Shown piece by piece: positions 16,546 to 25,391 of a DNA stretch of 64,000 nucleotides (positions within the stretch are counted from its first letter, which is position 1; each line of letters opens with the position of its first letter). The translations under genes were made by a program, and so were the position numbers. The DNA comes from WLMZ01 sp963732585 (GTDB lineage Bacteria; Actinomycetota; Acidimicrobiia; Acidimicrobiales; Ilumatobacteraceae). The stretch covers positions 620,001 to 684,000 of the forward strand of contig CAVSZY010000004.1 of assembly GCA_963732585.1 (NCBI GenBank), in the 5' to 3' direction. Under the pieces are notes generated by a model. It saw only the letters and a program-made list of their open reading frames with translations, did no database searches and was not told the origin of the DNA.

Positions 16546-18147
16546 TCACCGGGCGGCCATCACCGGGTCGGTCTCCCGAGTCGGCTGTAGTTCAGGTTCC
16601 TCCGTGGAACGTCGCGACCTCTTACGCCCCTTGCCCGTGTCGCCGTAGCCGTAGTACGACGACTTCTCCACGGGCGCACCGACGACAACGAGAAGCAAAT
16701 GGCGCGGCTCAAGACTGCGCAACATCTCGACGGCACGCTTGACCGCCGTGATCGACGTTTGATTCAGGCGCACGGCAAGCACCACCACGTCGGCGACGGC
16801 TACGAGTTCGAGTACCTCGGCGGTGGCGGTGATCGGCGACGTGTCGACGACCACGGCGTCAAACCTGCTGCTCAACACAGGCAGCGACGAGGCGGTCAGG
16901 CGCGCCAGTTGGCCTGGAGCGGCGGCAATCGAAGACAGATCGAGCAGCGACAGATTTGGGTTCAGCGTCGCCGCGACCAGTTCGATCGGATCGAGCGACT
17001 GAGCCTCGCCGAAGGTCATGTTGAGATTCGGGAAGCTCATGCCGAGAATGCGCTGCACCAAGGCGGGCCGACGGAAGTCGGTGTTCACCGCCAAGGTGCG
17101 GTTCCCGCTCTCCATATATGCAGCGGCGAGGTTGGCTGAAACGGACGTCTTGCCGTCGCCTGGTCCTGCCGAGACGACGAGAACCACCGGGGCACGGCCC
17201 TCGGCCCTGGCGCCGCCGGCTTCGGCGAAGTTGACGACAGTGCGCAACGAGCGGAACGAATCGGACAGTGAATCGTGCCGATTCGGCGTCACGGCCAACC
17301 TGGTGAGAGCGTCCGTTGCCGCCGCGGGGATGATGACGTTGGCTCTGGCCCCGACGATGCTCTCCGCTTGGGCTCGGGTGCGCACCCGACGATCCAAGCG
17401 ACCTAACAGCAGCGCCAAACCTGTGCCGAGCGTGGCTCCAAGAACGCCGCCGAGCAGCCCGCGCGACGAGCGTGACTTCGGCGCCTGAAGCCCTTGGCTG
17501 GTGATCGAGACCGCGCTGGCCTTCTGTAGCGAGCTGAGTTGGAGAAGGCCGGTTTCCTCGGTGAGATCGTCGTACTTCTGCACGACGACGATGTATTGGG
17601 AGCGCGCTGCTTCCAGTTGGGCGCTGAGAACATTGTCGTTCGGATCGTCAGCGACCTTGTCTTCGAGGTCGTGAATGCGATCCTCGAGTTCGTTTTGTCG
17701 ACTGAGGCTTGTCGCCAATCGACCCTCGAGCTGCGTGTCTTGGCGTTCGACGATGTATTTGGAGAGCTCATCGGCAACCGTGTCGGCCACGAGTTCTGCG
17801 GTCTTGGGGTCGTTGCGATTGGCGATAATGTTCAAGGCCCCGCTGCTTTGATCCAACGAGGCGACAACGGCGACCTGGCCGACATCGACCTTCAGGGCTT
17901 TGGCGACCCGCTCTGGGACCTCGCCGGTCGTGGCGAAGAGCTGTATCTGATTGAGCTGCACCGGGTCGGTGTACAGATTGCCGTTGGTCGACGACAGCAG
18001 CAACGTGTGCGTGGCTTGATACGACACGGTTGCGTCCTGTGTCTTTGTCGGCGCGGGAATTGCCCCAGCAGCTACGCCGAGCGCGACAAAAAGTGCCACG
18101 ACCCACGCCCGCCGACGCAATATGCCAAGTGTTGTTTCACTTTCCAT
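16546..18147 (-). CDS. Fused Wzz-type chain-length regulator and BY-kinase
   Basis: Controls polysaccharide chain length and export through tyrosine phosphorylation. From ATG 18147 (MESETTLGILRRRAW) the protein is 533 aa. A first transmembrane helix (WVVALFVALGVAAGAIP) is followed by an extracytoplasmic coiled-coil-rich region (about 40-215), a second helix (GLLGGVLGATLGTGLALLLG) and a cytosolic ATPase domain with Walker A SAGPGDGKTSVSANLA, A' VNTDFRRPAL and Walker B DAVVVDTSP. The C-terminus has a short tyrosine cluster (SSYYGYGD) as autophosphorylation site, then a basic region. The open frame extends upstream to 18201, but those residues are not family-like. It heads the minus-strand operon and diverges from the PglE-like gene. 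Confidence 0.9.
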   Translation of the reverse strand: MESETTLGILRRRAWVVALFVALGVAAGAIPAPTKTQDATVSYQATHTLLLSSTNGNLYTDPVQLNQIQLFATTGEVPERVAKALKVDVGQVAVVASLDQSSGALNIIANRNDPKTAELVADTVADELSKYIVERQDTQLEGRLATSLSRQNELEDRIHDLEDKVADDPNDNVLSAQLEAARSQYIVVVQKYDDLTEETGLLQLSSLQKASAVSITSQGLQAPKSRSSRGLLGGVLGATLGTGLALLLGRLDRRVRTRAQAESIVGARANVIIPAAATDALTRLAVTPNRHDSLSDSFRSLRTVVNFAEAGGARAEGRAPVVLVVSAGPGDGKTSVSANLAAAYMESGNRTLAVNTDFRRPALVQRILGMSFPNLNMTFGEAQSLDPIELVAATLNPNLSLLDLSSIAAAPGQLARLTASSLPVLSSRFDAVVVDTSPITATAEVLELVAVADVVVLAVRLNQTSITAVKRAVEMLRSLEPRHLLLVVVGAPVEKSSYYGYGDTGKGRKRSRRSTEEPELQPTRETDPVMAAR

Positions 18148-18259
18148 GCCAGACCTACCCGCTAACTGAGACAATACTACACGGAGTGTGCTTATATGCA
18201 CTCAGGGAAGGTATGGTTCCGATGAAGCTCCGCTGTGTGCGGCGGGGATGCGGACCCTG

Positions 18260-19405
18260 ATGGAGCAGCACGTGACGTCTTGGAAGATCTTTTTGTCGCC
18301 TCCCGAGATGTCCGAGGTGGAGCGCGCCCGTTTGATCGAGGCCTTTGATAGCGGTTGGATCGCCCCAGCTGGACCCGACCTCGATGCCTTCGAACACGAA
18401 CTGGCGGCCTACACCGGCGTGTCCTCGGCGGTGTGCCTGAGTAGCGGCACCGCTGCGCTGCACCTGGCGTTGATGGCCGTTGGGGTCGGGGCTGGCGACG
18501 AGGTGTTGATCCCGACCACCACCTTCGCGGCGCCCGCCTTCGCCACCACCTACCTTGGGGCCAAGCCGTGCTTCCTCGACGTCGACGAGACCTGGCAGCT
18601 CGACCCAGATCAGCTCGCCGACGAACTGCAACTGCGCGCCATTTCCGGACGTCTGCCCGCCGCCGTGATCGCCGTCAACCTCTACGGCGCAGTTACCGAT
18701 CTGGAGACGATCGCCGAACTTTGCCAGCGTTACGAGGTGCCGTTGGTCGAGGACGGAGCCGAGTCACTCGGGGCGACAATCGGTGCTCGCCATGCGGGAA
18801 CATTCGGACGGGTGGCCGCGTTGTCGTTCAACGGCAACAAGATCGTCACCACCGGCGGCGGTGGGGCGCTGTTGAGCGATGATCAGCGGATCCTGTCACG
18901 GGCGCGCTACCTGGCGACGCAGGCTCGTCAACCGGTGCTGCACTACGAGCACCGCGACATCGGCTACAACTACCGGCTGAGCAATCTCAACGCTGCCGTC
19001 GGGCGCGGCCAACTGGCCACTCTCGATCGGCGCATCGACCGGCGAGCGACGATCCGCAGTTGGTATCGCGAGCGCTTACTTCCAGGAGCCGGATTCACCT
19101 TTCAGCCGAGCCTGGTTGGATCGCGCCCGAACTACTGGTTGACGGCGATCGAGATCGACCCGCAACGTGTGCATTGTGGCCTTCCCGAGATCTTGGCCGC
19201 CTTACACGCCGCTGGCATCGAGGCCCGACCTGGATTCCGGCCGATGCATCTGCAACCCGTCTTCGCCAATGCGCCGATGCGCAGCACGGGCGTCAGCGAT
19301 CGGCTGGCGGCCAATTCGCTGTGCTTGCCGAGCGGATCGGCGCTCACCGAATCCGACGTCGATTGGATCTGTGAGGTGCTCCTTGGTGCCGCTGACCTGT
19401 CGTGA
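18260..19405 (+). CDS. PglE-type UDP-4-keto-sugar aminotransferase (DegT/DnrJ/EryC1)
   Basis: PLP enzyme expected to transaminate UDP-4-keto-6-deoxy-GlcNAc. The 381-aa product begins WKIFLSPPEMSEVERARL and has SGWIAPAGPDLDAFE, very close to the PglE pattern FLSPP-M ... NYIAPLG. Other marks: CLSSGTAALHLALMA (PLP phosphate site), EDGAESLGATIG and the Schiff-base lysine (about residue 194) in SFNGNKIVTTGGGG. ATG 18260 is used here; GTG at 18272 has a better-placed GGAG and is an equally good start. The next gene overlaps its end by 20 bp. Together with the PglF-, PglD- and PglC-like genes 7-10 kb away it completes a bacillosamine-type pathway. Confidence 0.9.
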   Translation: MEQHVTSWKIFLSPPEMSEVERARLIEAFDSGWIAPAGPDLDAFEHELAAYTGVSSAVCLSSGTAALHLALMAVGVGAGDEVLIPTTTFAAPAFATTYLGAKPCFLDVDETWQLDPDQLADELQLRAISGRLPAAVIAVNLYGAVTDLETIAELCQRYEVPLVEDGAESLGATIGARHAGTFGRVAALSFNGNKIVTTGGGGALLSDDQRILSRARYLATQARQPVLHYEHRDIGYNYRLSNLNAAVGRGQLATLDRRIDRRATIRSWYRERLLPGAGFTFQPSLVGSRPNYWLTAIEIDPQRVHCGLPEILAALHAAGIEARPGFRPMHLQPVFANAPMRSTGVSDRLAANSLCLPSGSALTESDVDWICEVLLGAADLS

Positions 19406-20081
19406 TGATGGCATCAGTCGGACTGCTGACCTAGCGATCACGCGGCTGGCGCTCAGCGTCGCCGTCGCCGCTGCGGCGACGATCAGCGCCTGGAACGCCT
19501 CCTTCACCTCGTCGTCGCGCTGGTGGGCGATAGCCATCATCGTGCTCGCCGCGCTCGGGTTTGGGGCCACCTGGCCACATCTCGGATCGGTGATCGGCCG
19601 ACCGTTGCTGGCAGCAGGCAATCTGGCCACCCTGGCGGTCGTCTACTCCTGCGTGCCCGAGACCGATCACATCGTCGCCGTCGCCGCCACCGCAGCCATC
19701 GTCGTATTGTTCGAGTTCTCTGGCACGTTCCCCGTAACCGCCAGTTGGTACGTCGGGGTCGTCTTCCTTGTCGTCTGGGCGGGCTTGTTCGGCGCCACCG
19801 GGCGGCCGAGCGCCCTGGTAGGAGCATTGTTCGCCATCGGCATCACGCCCGCCATCGGCACCTGGATCGCCGTCGCCGACCTGTGCCCGCCGCGGGCTCG
19901 CCTCGTCTATGGCTGCGCCGTGATCATCGCCGGTTGCAACGCCCGCACCGGCGGCATCGCCACAACGTTGAGCACCAGTCTGCGCTGGGGCGCGGTCTGG
20001 ATGTGCGCGCTCGTGGTGATCATGTTCGCCGCCACCTGGCGAACGCACGAGGCCAACCGAAGCGTCAGCGAATCGCTGTGA
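19386..20081 (+). CDS. Unknown polytopic membrane protein
   Basis: A 231-aa protein with about seven hydrophobic segments and short loops, no recognisable motif. Examples are ITRLALSVAVAAAATISAW, WWAIAIIVLAALGFG and SWYVGVVFLVVWAGLFG. GTG 19386 is chosen because GAGG lies about 10 bp upstream; it overlaps the end of the PglE-like gene by 20 bp in another frame, indicating translational coupling. Its end overlaps the convergent DUF4012 gene by 17 bp. Its place in the locus suggests a role in envelope polysaccharide assembly, but it is too short for a typical Wzx or Wzy, and I do not recognise the family. Confidence 0.65.
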   Translation: MPLTCRDDGISRTADLAITRLALSVAVAAAATISAWNASFTSSSRWWAIAIIVLAALGFGATWPHLGSVIGRPLLAAGNLATLAVVYSCVPETDHIVAVAATAAIVVLFEFSGTFPVTASWYVGVVFLVVWAGLFGATGRPSALVGALFAIGITPAIGTWIAVADLCPPRARLVYGCAVIIAGCNARTGGIATTLSTSLRWGAVWMCALVVIMFAATWRTHEANRSVSESL

Positions 20082-22464
20082 CGCCGCGGCGATCGATGGT
20101 GCTCAACCGCTTGATCTCTCCCGAGTGGCTGGCGAGAACCGAGCCGTCGGTGGAGCGAACATCGACGACCAGCGTGTCGTTGCGGGTCAACGGCTGCGGC
20201 TTCCAGACGAAGGCGTAACCGTCGGGGTCGACCTTGCCGCGCAGCTTCAGGCTCAACGATCGCACTTCTCCGGCGGGGATATCGACCGTCATGGTCGCCG
20301 TGTTCCAGCCCTGCTCGACACTGCCGACAAGCTGCACGGGAATGCCATTGAGTTCGGCGCTGACCACATCGAGCGGCGAATAGACCCCGAGCAGGGTGCG
20401 GTTCGTGCCTTTCGGCAAGCCGACGAGGTTGCCGATGACGTAGTCCGGATAGCCATCCGGCGGCGCCGTGTTGTGCAGCACGATCTCCAGGTCGGCCTCG
20501 ACGAGACCGGAGTTGTCGACGACTGCGTTATAGGTAGCAGAACGCTCCAGGAAACTGTCGATCTTGTTGCCGCTGGCGTTGTTGGTCACCAGTACCAACC
20601 CGTCGCGACCGTCGGGTTCGGGCAAGCGGGCCGACATGCCGACACGAACCAAGAGTTCCTGCTCCTCGGTTCGCCGAGCCCAGCCGCTGATGTGCCCTTC
20701 GGTCGCCGCCGGCCCAAGTTCGTGGGCCAACTTCTCGGGCACGGGTAGATCCGCGGCCAGCAGGGTACGAATCGTTGCGTCGGCGACGCCTTCCAGAACC
20801 GCCCGCCGCAGGTCTTCCTCGATCTGATATTGGTCGTAGAGCAGGAAGTTCTGTAGCGACTCGGCGGAGAACGGTGCCTCCACACCGGGCACGATGACCG
20901 GTCCGGTGAGCTTGAGCATCGCGGCCAGGCCGAAGGTGTCGATGACGAACACGCCGTCGAGGTCACCCAACCCGGCTCCGGCATACATCTGGGCCATCGC
21001 CTCGCCGACGATCGGCATGTTCGGGCTCATCGTCACGTTTGACCAAAATTTGTCGACCACCGATCCATCGGCGCCGACCGCGCCAAAGGGCCCATATTGC
21101 GCGAGAAACGCGGGATCGAGCTGCAGGGCAAACGGCGGGCTGGCACGGATGCCGTTGACCAGTTGCGAGGTGCGCCCGAAGCCCGTCTGTTGCAAGCGCC
21201 CGCCATTGATCTCGATCTCGACGTAGTTGCCGATCAAGCCGGACTGGCCGCGGGCTTCGCCCGGCGAGGTGAAGGCGACAAGGTACGTCCGCGGCCCATC
21301 ACGGCCAAGCATTGCCGGTGCGTGCGCGGCCGCCGCCTCACTGGCCACGGCCTGCAGTTCGGCAGCGTCCAGCTTCGTCTCGGCGACCGCCAAACGGTCT
21401 TGCACCGCCGAGATCAGCCACGGCGACTTGATCTCATCGATGGTCGAGGACATCTGTTGCACCGCAAGACTCAATTGTTTCATTGGCGTAGCCAATTGGG
21501 CGATGGCCTCGACATCGATGGTGCCACCGATGACACGCAGCCGTTCGACGTCGAGCACCGCCAGGGCATCGGCCGCGGCGGTCGCCGACAGCGATGCGTC
21601 GTCGACAATCGAGCTCAACGCGCGTCGGTGCTGGGCGACCACGGGAACCAATCGGGCTGGCTGGGTCAGGATCCGTGCCGGGCCACTATTGGCCTCATCT
21701 AACGAGGCAGCGGCCGAGCGGAACGTTTCTCTGGCCACTTCCGGCTGGCCGGCGCGCAGTTGGCGAAGCCCTTCAATCAACGAGTTATATCCCGTACGCA
21801 AGTCGTCTTTGGAACGGTAGGCGCTGAAACCGAAGAGCACCGTGGCGACGACAGCAAACGAGACGACGCCAGCCACGCACCACAACAGGATGCGACCATG
21901 CCGTGTGGGCATCCGGCCGCCAGCGCTGATCATCACCACGGCGGCGATCAGCAGGGCGATCAACATCGACGCGCCGAGATACGGGTTGACTTCGAGGTGA
22001 GCCAACGTCTGCACGGTCAAGCCAATCGACAACGCCGAAAGCGCTGGCGCCGATCTTCGTTGAGCGCCGAGGTAGAAGCCGATCGCCGCGCCAGCGAGTG
22101 CCAGCACACTCCACAATCTGAGGTCGCTGCACGCCGCCGCTACCGCCCCAGCGCCGACCAGCGCCCACCACGGGGCGTAGGCCCCAGCCCAGGTCATGGC
22201 ACCGACGGCGAGGGCGACGAGAAGAGCATCGGGACCGCTGCTACCGGTCGGAGACACGCCCCAGATGGCGGCAACAACGCCAGCCGCGACCGCTACCAAC
22301 GCGATGGATCGGCCGGCCAATCCATCGAATCGGCCGACTGCCAGGGCGTTTTGTTGCATCGAGATATTCTGCCGAACCACGAAGGGTGCTGTAACCGGGC
22401 CATTTGACTCACCGTGTTCGGAGATCTGTTCGGAGATGTGTTCGGAGATGTGTTCAGTTGACAC
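20065..22464 (-). CDS. DUF4012 membrane protein
   Basis: A 799-aa membrane-anchored protein of the DUF4012 family, often found in actinobacterial exopolysaccharide loci, molecular function unknown. After a short N-terminal repeat (EHIS units) come about six transmembrane helices (about 50-220), then a long extracytoplasmic part. DUF4012 hallmarks seen are RTYLVAFTSPGEARGQSGLIGNY (about residues 390-412), the DPAFLAQYGPFGA region and VFVIDTFGLAAMLKLTGPV. A beta-rich C-terminal domain ends in DVRSTDGSVLASHSG. It resembles LytR-CpsA-Psr neighbours in context, not in sequence. It overlaps the AsnB-type gene upstream by 11 bp and is last in a three-gene operon. Confidence 0.85.
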   Translation of the reverse strand: MSTEHISEHISEQISEHGESNGPVTAPFVVRQNISMQQNALAVGRFDGLAGRSIALVAVAAGVVAAIWGVSPTGSSGPDALLVALAVGAMTWAGAYAPWWALVGAGAVAAACSDLRLWSVLALAGAAIGFYLGAQRRSAPALSALSIGLTVQTLAHLEVNPYLGASMLIALLIAAVVMISAGGRMPTRHGRILLWCVAGVVSFAVVATVLFGFSAYRSKDDLRTGYNSLIEGLRQLRAGQPEVARETFRSAAASLDEANSGPARILTQPARLVPVVAQHRRALSSIVDDASLSATAAADALAVLDVERLRVIGGTIDVEAIAQLATPMKQLSLAVQQMSSTIDEIKSPWLISAVQDRLAVAETKLDAAELQAVASEAAAAHAPAMLGRDGPRTYLVAFTSPGEARGQSGLIGNYVEIEINGGRLQQTGFGRTSQLVNGIRASPPFALQLDPAFLAQYGPFGAVGADGSVVDKFWSNVTMSPNMPIVGEAMAQMYAGAGLGDLDGVFVIDTFGLAAMLKLTGPVIVPGVEAPFSAESLQNFLLYDQYQIEEDLRRAVLEGVADATIRTLLAADLPVPEKLAHELGPAATEGHISGWARRTEEQELLVRVGMSARLPEPDGRDGLVLVTNNASGNKIDSFLERSATYNAVVDNSGLVEADLEIVLHNTAPPDGYPDYVIGNLVGLPKGTNRTLLGVYSPLDVVSAELNGIPVQLVGSVEQGWNTATMTVDIPAGEVRSLSLKLRGKVDPDGYAFVWKPQPLTRNDTLVVDVRSTDGSVLASHSGEIKRLSTIDRRGVTAIR
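22415..22455. repeat. 12-bp tandem repeat at the DUF4012 start
   Basis: Three near-exact copies of TGTTCGGAGATG (22415-22450; the first ends in C) and a partial fourth. On the coding strand they give the repeated tetrapeptide EHIS/EQIS right after the start codon. They also lie in the overlap with the end of the AsnB-type gene. Confidence 0.88.
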
Positions 22465-24379
22465 GAAGCCAGTCCTCCAACATCAACAGCGCCCACAGTC
22501 GATATTCGTGGTTGCGGCGGCCCTGGCAATGTGCGTCCCATGTGGCCGACACCGACGCTGCGGACAGAAAGCCGAGTTCGACTGCTGCCGGTCGACGCAA
22601 CAACTCCTCGGCCCAGGGCCGCAATGGTCCTCGCAACCAGTCGGCCAACGGCGGATCGAAGCCGTGCTTTGGAAGCTGAGAGATCGAGCCAAAACCAAGC
22701 CTGTCGACGACGCGACGCAACACGCGCTTGCCAATCCCTCGGTGTAGCAGGTGCGCCAGCGGCTGGTTCCAAGCCCAGGCGACGACCTCGGGCGCCAGCA
22801 ATGGCAGCCTGAGCTCCAACGAGTTGGCCATGCCGGCACGGTCCATCTTGACCAACATGTTGTCGGGGAGCACCATTGTCAGGTCGTTCCACAGCATCGT
22901 TTCGATCCCGCCGAGGGCGCATGGCGCTGGTCGCGGACCGGGAACGGTGCCGGCCCCGATCTCGCTCCATACCCCAGCCAGATGCGTCCACACCTGTTCC
23001 TCGTGGCTGCCGATCAGCGCGCCTGCCTTATGCACCTTGTCGCCCAGGTGGCGTACTCGCCACTGTGGGGGTGCGGCGCGTTCGACCGCGCGTTCGAGGC
23101 GGTCAGACCATCGCAGTGGGGTGCGCACCAACCCGCGGCCCACTGATTGGCGCAGCGCCGAGGGAACGAGCCGCGTCGAGCGCATCACTGCGCTACTCAG
23201 GACGTGGCGGTTGTAACCGGCGAAGACCTCATCGCCGCCGTCGCCGGTGAGCCCCACCGTCAGGGTGCGCCGCGCCGCCCGACAGAGCAGCGCCGAGGGC
23301 AGAATCGACGGGTCGCCCAGTGGCTCGTCCCACATTGAAGCCAGCTGAGGGACGAAAGCGAGCGCGTCATTGGACGTCATGGTCACGGTCGTGTGCTCGC
23401 TGCCCACGGCGTTGGCCACAGTGGAGGCGGCGTCAGACTCGTCGAAGCGTGCGTCCTCCATGCGCACGGTGAAGGTTTGCAGTCGCTGGCCGCCGAGCGC
23501 GCGCTGCGCCAGGGCGGCGATCGCTGTGCTGTCGATTCCACCGCTGATGAACGTTCCGATCGGCACATCGCTGAGCATGCGCTGAGCGACGGATCGAGCC
23601 AGCAGGGTTTCCAATTCTTCGGCAGCATCGTCGATCGAGCGCTTGGCACTATCGGCGCGTGCGCTCGCGGCGACCGTCTCCTCCAACGACCAGTAGGTCC
23701 GGTCGTGCACCTGCAGGCTGTCACCGAGACGACTGACTTCGAGCACATGGCCTGGACGAAGCTGAAACACGCCGACCCGCATGGTTGCCGGGGCGGCGAC
23801 GAACCCCCAGCGCAGTACAGATGCAACGGCATCGGGGTTGAGCTCGCCGGAGATCCACGCCAGCTCACGCAGGCCCTTGAGTTCGCTGGCGAAGCCAAAC
23901 CGTGAACCACTATGCGACCAGTACAGGGGCTTTTCACCGATCCGATCGCGGGCGACGTGCAGCCGCCGAGTCGAACGATCCCACGAGGCGAGGGCGAACA
24001 TGCCCTCGATGCGCTGCAGCGTTTGATCCACTCCCCAGGCGGCCAATGCTTCGACCAGCGTCTCCGTATCGCTGTTGCCGCGGAATCGAGTTCCGCTCGC
24101 TTCCAACCGTTGGCGTAACTCGCGATGGTTATAGATCTCGCCGTTATAGGTCACGACGAAACGTCCGTCGGCGCTGCTCATCGGTTGAGCGCCCCGCGCG
24201 CTGAGGTCGACGATCGCCAGTCGGCGGTGGCCGAGGACTACACCATATTCGGCGTCGGCCCAGGCACCCTGCCCGTCGGGGCCCCGGTGGTTCATCGCCG
24301 CCATCATCGGTTCGATCTCCGCCGCCAAGTCAAGCGCAGCGAAGCGGGGTGGGACTAGTTCGCCGCCGATGGCGCACAT
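22454..24379 (-). CDS. asnB: AsnB-type glutamine-dependent amidotransferase
   Basis: Asparagine synthetase family protein, 641 aa. Cys2 after the initiator Met is the glutaminase nucleophile (MCAIGG), with MNHRGPDGQGAW and VTYNGEIYNHRELR in the class II glutaminase domain. The synthetase domain has the ATP-binding SGGIDSTAIAAL (about residue 273) and LTGDGGDEVFAGYNRH. In polysaccharide loci such proteins usually amidate a sugar carboxylate or form part of PEP-CTERM/exosortase-like clusters rather than make asparagine; the uronic acid made by the dehydrogenase at 11.4 kb is a candidate substrate. It overlaps the epimerase upstream by 25 bp and DUF4012 downstream by 11 bp, so the three are coexpressed. 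Confidence 0.9.
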   Translation of the reverse strand: MCAIGGELVPPRFAALDLAAEIEPMMAAMNHRGPDGQGAWADAEYGVVLGHRRLAIVDLSARGAQPMSSADGRFVVTYNGEIYNHRELRQRLEASGTRFRGNSDTETLVEALAAWGVDQTLQRIEGMFALASWDRSTRRLHVARDRIGEKPLYWSHSGSRFGFASELKGLRELAWISGELNPDAVASVLRWGFVAAPATMRVGVFQLRPGHVLEVSRLGDSLQVHDRTYWSLEETVAASARADSAKRSIDDAAEELETLLARSVAQRMLSDVPIGTFISGGIDSTAIAALAQRALGGQRLQTFTVRMEDARFDESDAASTVANAVGSEHTTVTMTSNDALAFVPQLASMWDEPLGDPSILPSALLCRAARRTLTVGLTGDGGDEVFAGYNRHVLSSAVMRSTRLVPSALRQSVGRGLVRTPLRWSDRLERAVERAAPPQWRVRHLGDKVHKAGALIGSHEEQVWTHLAGVWSEIGAGTVPGPRPAPCALGGIETMLWNDLTMVLPDNMLVKMDRAGMANSLELRLPLLAPEVVAWAWNQPLAHLLHRGIGKRVLRRVVDRLGFGSISQLPKHGFDPPLADWLRGPLRPWAEELLRRPAAVELGFLSAASVSATWDAHCQGRRNHEYRLWALLMLEDWLRVN

Positions 24380-25329
24380 GCCGACTCCCCATCAGCGCCG
24401 AATCGCTGTTGCATCCATCGCACGGTGTGTGCCAAGCCGACCTTGAGCGGCACCGGCTCGATGCCGGGGAAAAGCCCCCGCAACGACGAGCTGTCCGCTT
24501 GCGAATGAGGCACGTCACCGACGCGCGGCGCCAAGTGCTCAATGGAGAGTGGCTGGCCGATCAAGGCTTCGATGCCCTCGATCACCTCGCGCAGCGTCGA
24601 GTTGCTGCCGAAGGCCAAATTGACCGGCCGGTCGTGGTGCACCCTGCGGCGCACGGCGTCAGCGATCACCGCGGTGACCGTGTCGACGTAGGTGAAGTCC
24701 CGGCTCTGCAATCCGTCGCCGTGAACCGGCAGCGATTGATGGCGCAGCGCAGCGTCGACGAACGCGGGAATCACCGCGGCATAGGCGTGACCCGCGGCTT
24801 GCAATGGGCCGTAGACATTGAAAAATCGAAAGCTCAACACCGCCAGCTTGAAGCTTTGGGCGTAGGCCAACGCATAACTCTCAGCGGCAAGCTTCGCTGC
24901 CGCATACGGCGACATCGGCGCAGGCGCCAGCTCCTCGTGCTTCGGCAGCGTTGGGTTGGAGCCGTAGACGCTGGAACTCCCAGCGACGATGACGTGAACG
25001 TCGCCGCGACGGCGGGCGGCATCGACGACGTGCAGGGTGCCGGTCGCTGTTGCGTGGTGGCTACGCAACGGGTCGGCAAGGCTGCGCGGCACGCTGGGAA
25101 TCGCCGCAAGGTGCACCACGGCGTCGCAACCGTCGATCGATGCGTCGAGTTGGTCGAGGTCGAGAATGCTGCCAACGTGCGTGGTGACGTCGAGCCCAGC
25201 AAGGTTGTCGAGCGAGCCTGAGGACAGGTCATCGAGAACGACGACCTCGGAAATCTCATCGACGGTGAGTAGCCGGCGACAAAGGTTCCCGCCAATGAAC
25301 CCGGCGCCACCGGTTACCAGCACACGCAT
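24355..25329 (-). CDS. NAD-dependent nucleotide-sugar epimerase (extended SDR)
   Basis: UDP-glucose/UDP-HexNAc 4-epimerase-like SDR, 324 aa from ATG 25329 (MRVLVTGGAGFIGGNL). It carries the NAD-binding TGGAGFIGG, VHLAAIPSVPRS, the catalytic Ser/Thr in VAGSSSVYGSNP and the YxxxK pair in SPYAAAKLAAE, followed by FRFFNVYGPLQ. The open frame reaches 25365, but the extra 12 residues precede the Rossmann fold unnaturally. It heads the minus-strand operon with asnB and DUF4012, and diverges from the GT-GNAT gene across 62 bp; GATATAGT on the minus strand is a possible -10. Whether it acts on UDP-Glc, UDP-GlcNAc or a uronic acid cannot be told. Confidence 0.9.
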   Translation of the reverse strand: MRVLVTGGAGFIGGNLCRRLLTVDEISEVVVLDDLSSGSLDNLAGLDVTTHVGSILDLDQLDASIDGCDAVVHLAAIPSVPRSLADPLRSHHATATGTLHVVDAARRRGDVHVIVAGSSSVYGSNPTLPKHEELAPAPMSPYAAAKLAAESYALAYAQSFKLAVLSFRFFNVYGPLQAAGHAYAAVIPAFVDAALRHQSLPVHGDGLQSRDFTYVDTVTAVIADAVRRRVHHDRPVNLAFGSNSTLREVIEGIEALIGQPLSIEHLAPRVGDVPHSQADSSSLRGLFPGIEPVPLKVGLAHTVRWMQQRFGADGESACAPSAAN

Positions 25330-25391
25330 TGCTTGACTATATCTCGACAATCGAGGTTCTTTCACGTCTAGTGCTCATATAGCCTCTCTTC

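Noticed and set aside
16546..18201. Longer N-terminus of the Wzz/BY-kinase from 18201
   Set aside because: The extra residues are not family-like and run through the promoter region; ATG 18147 is better.
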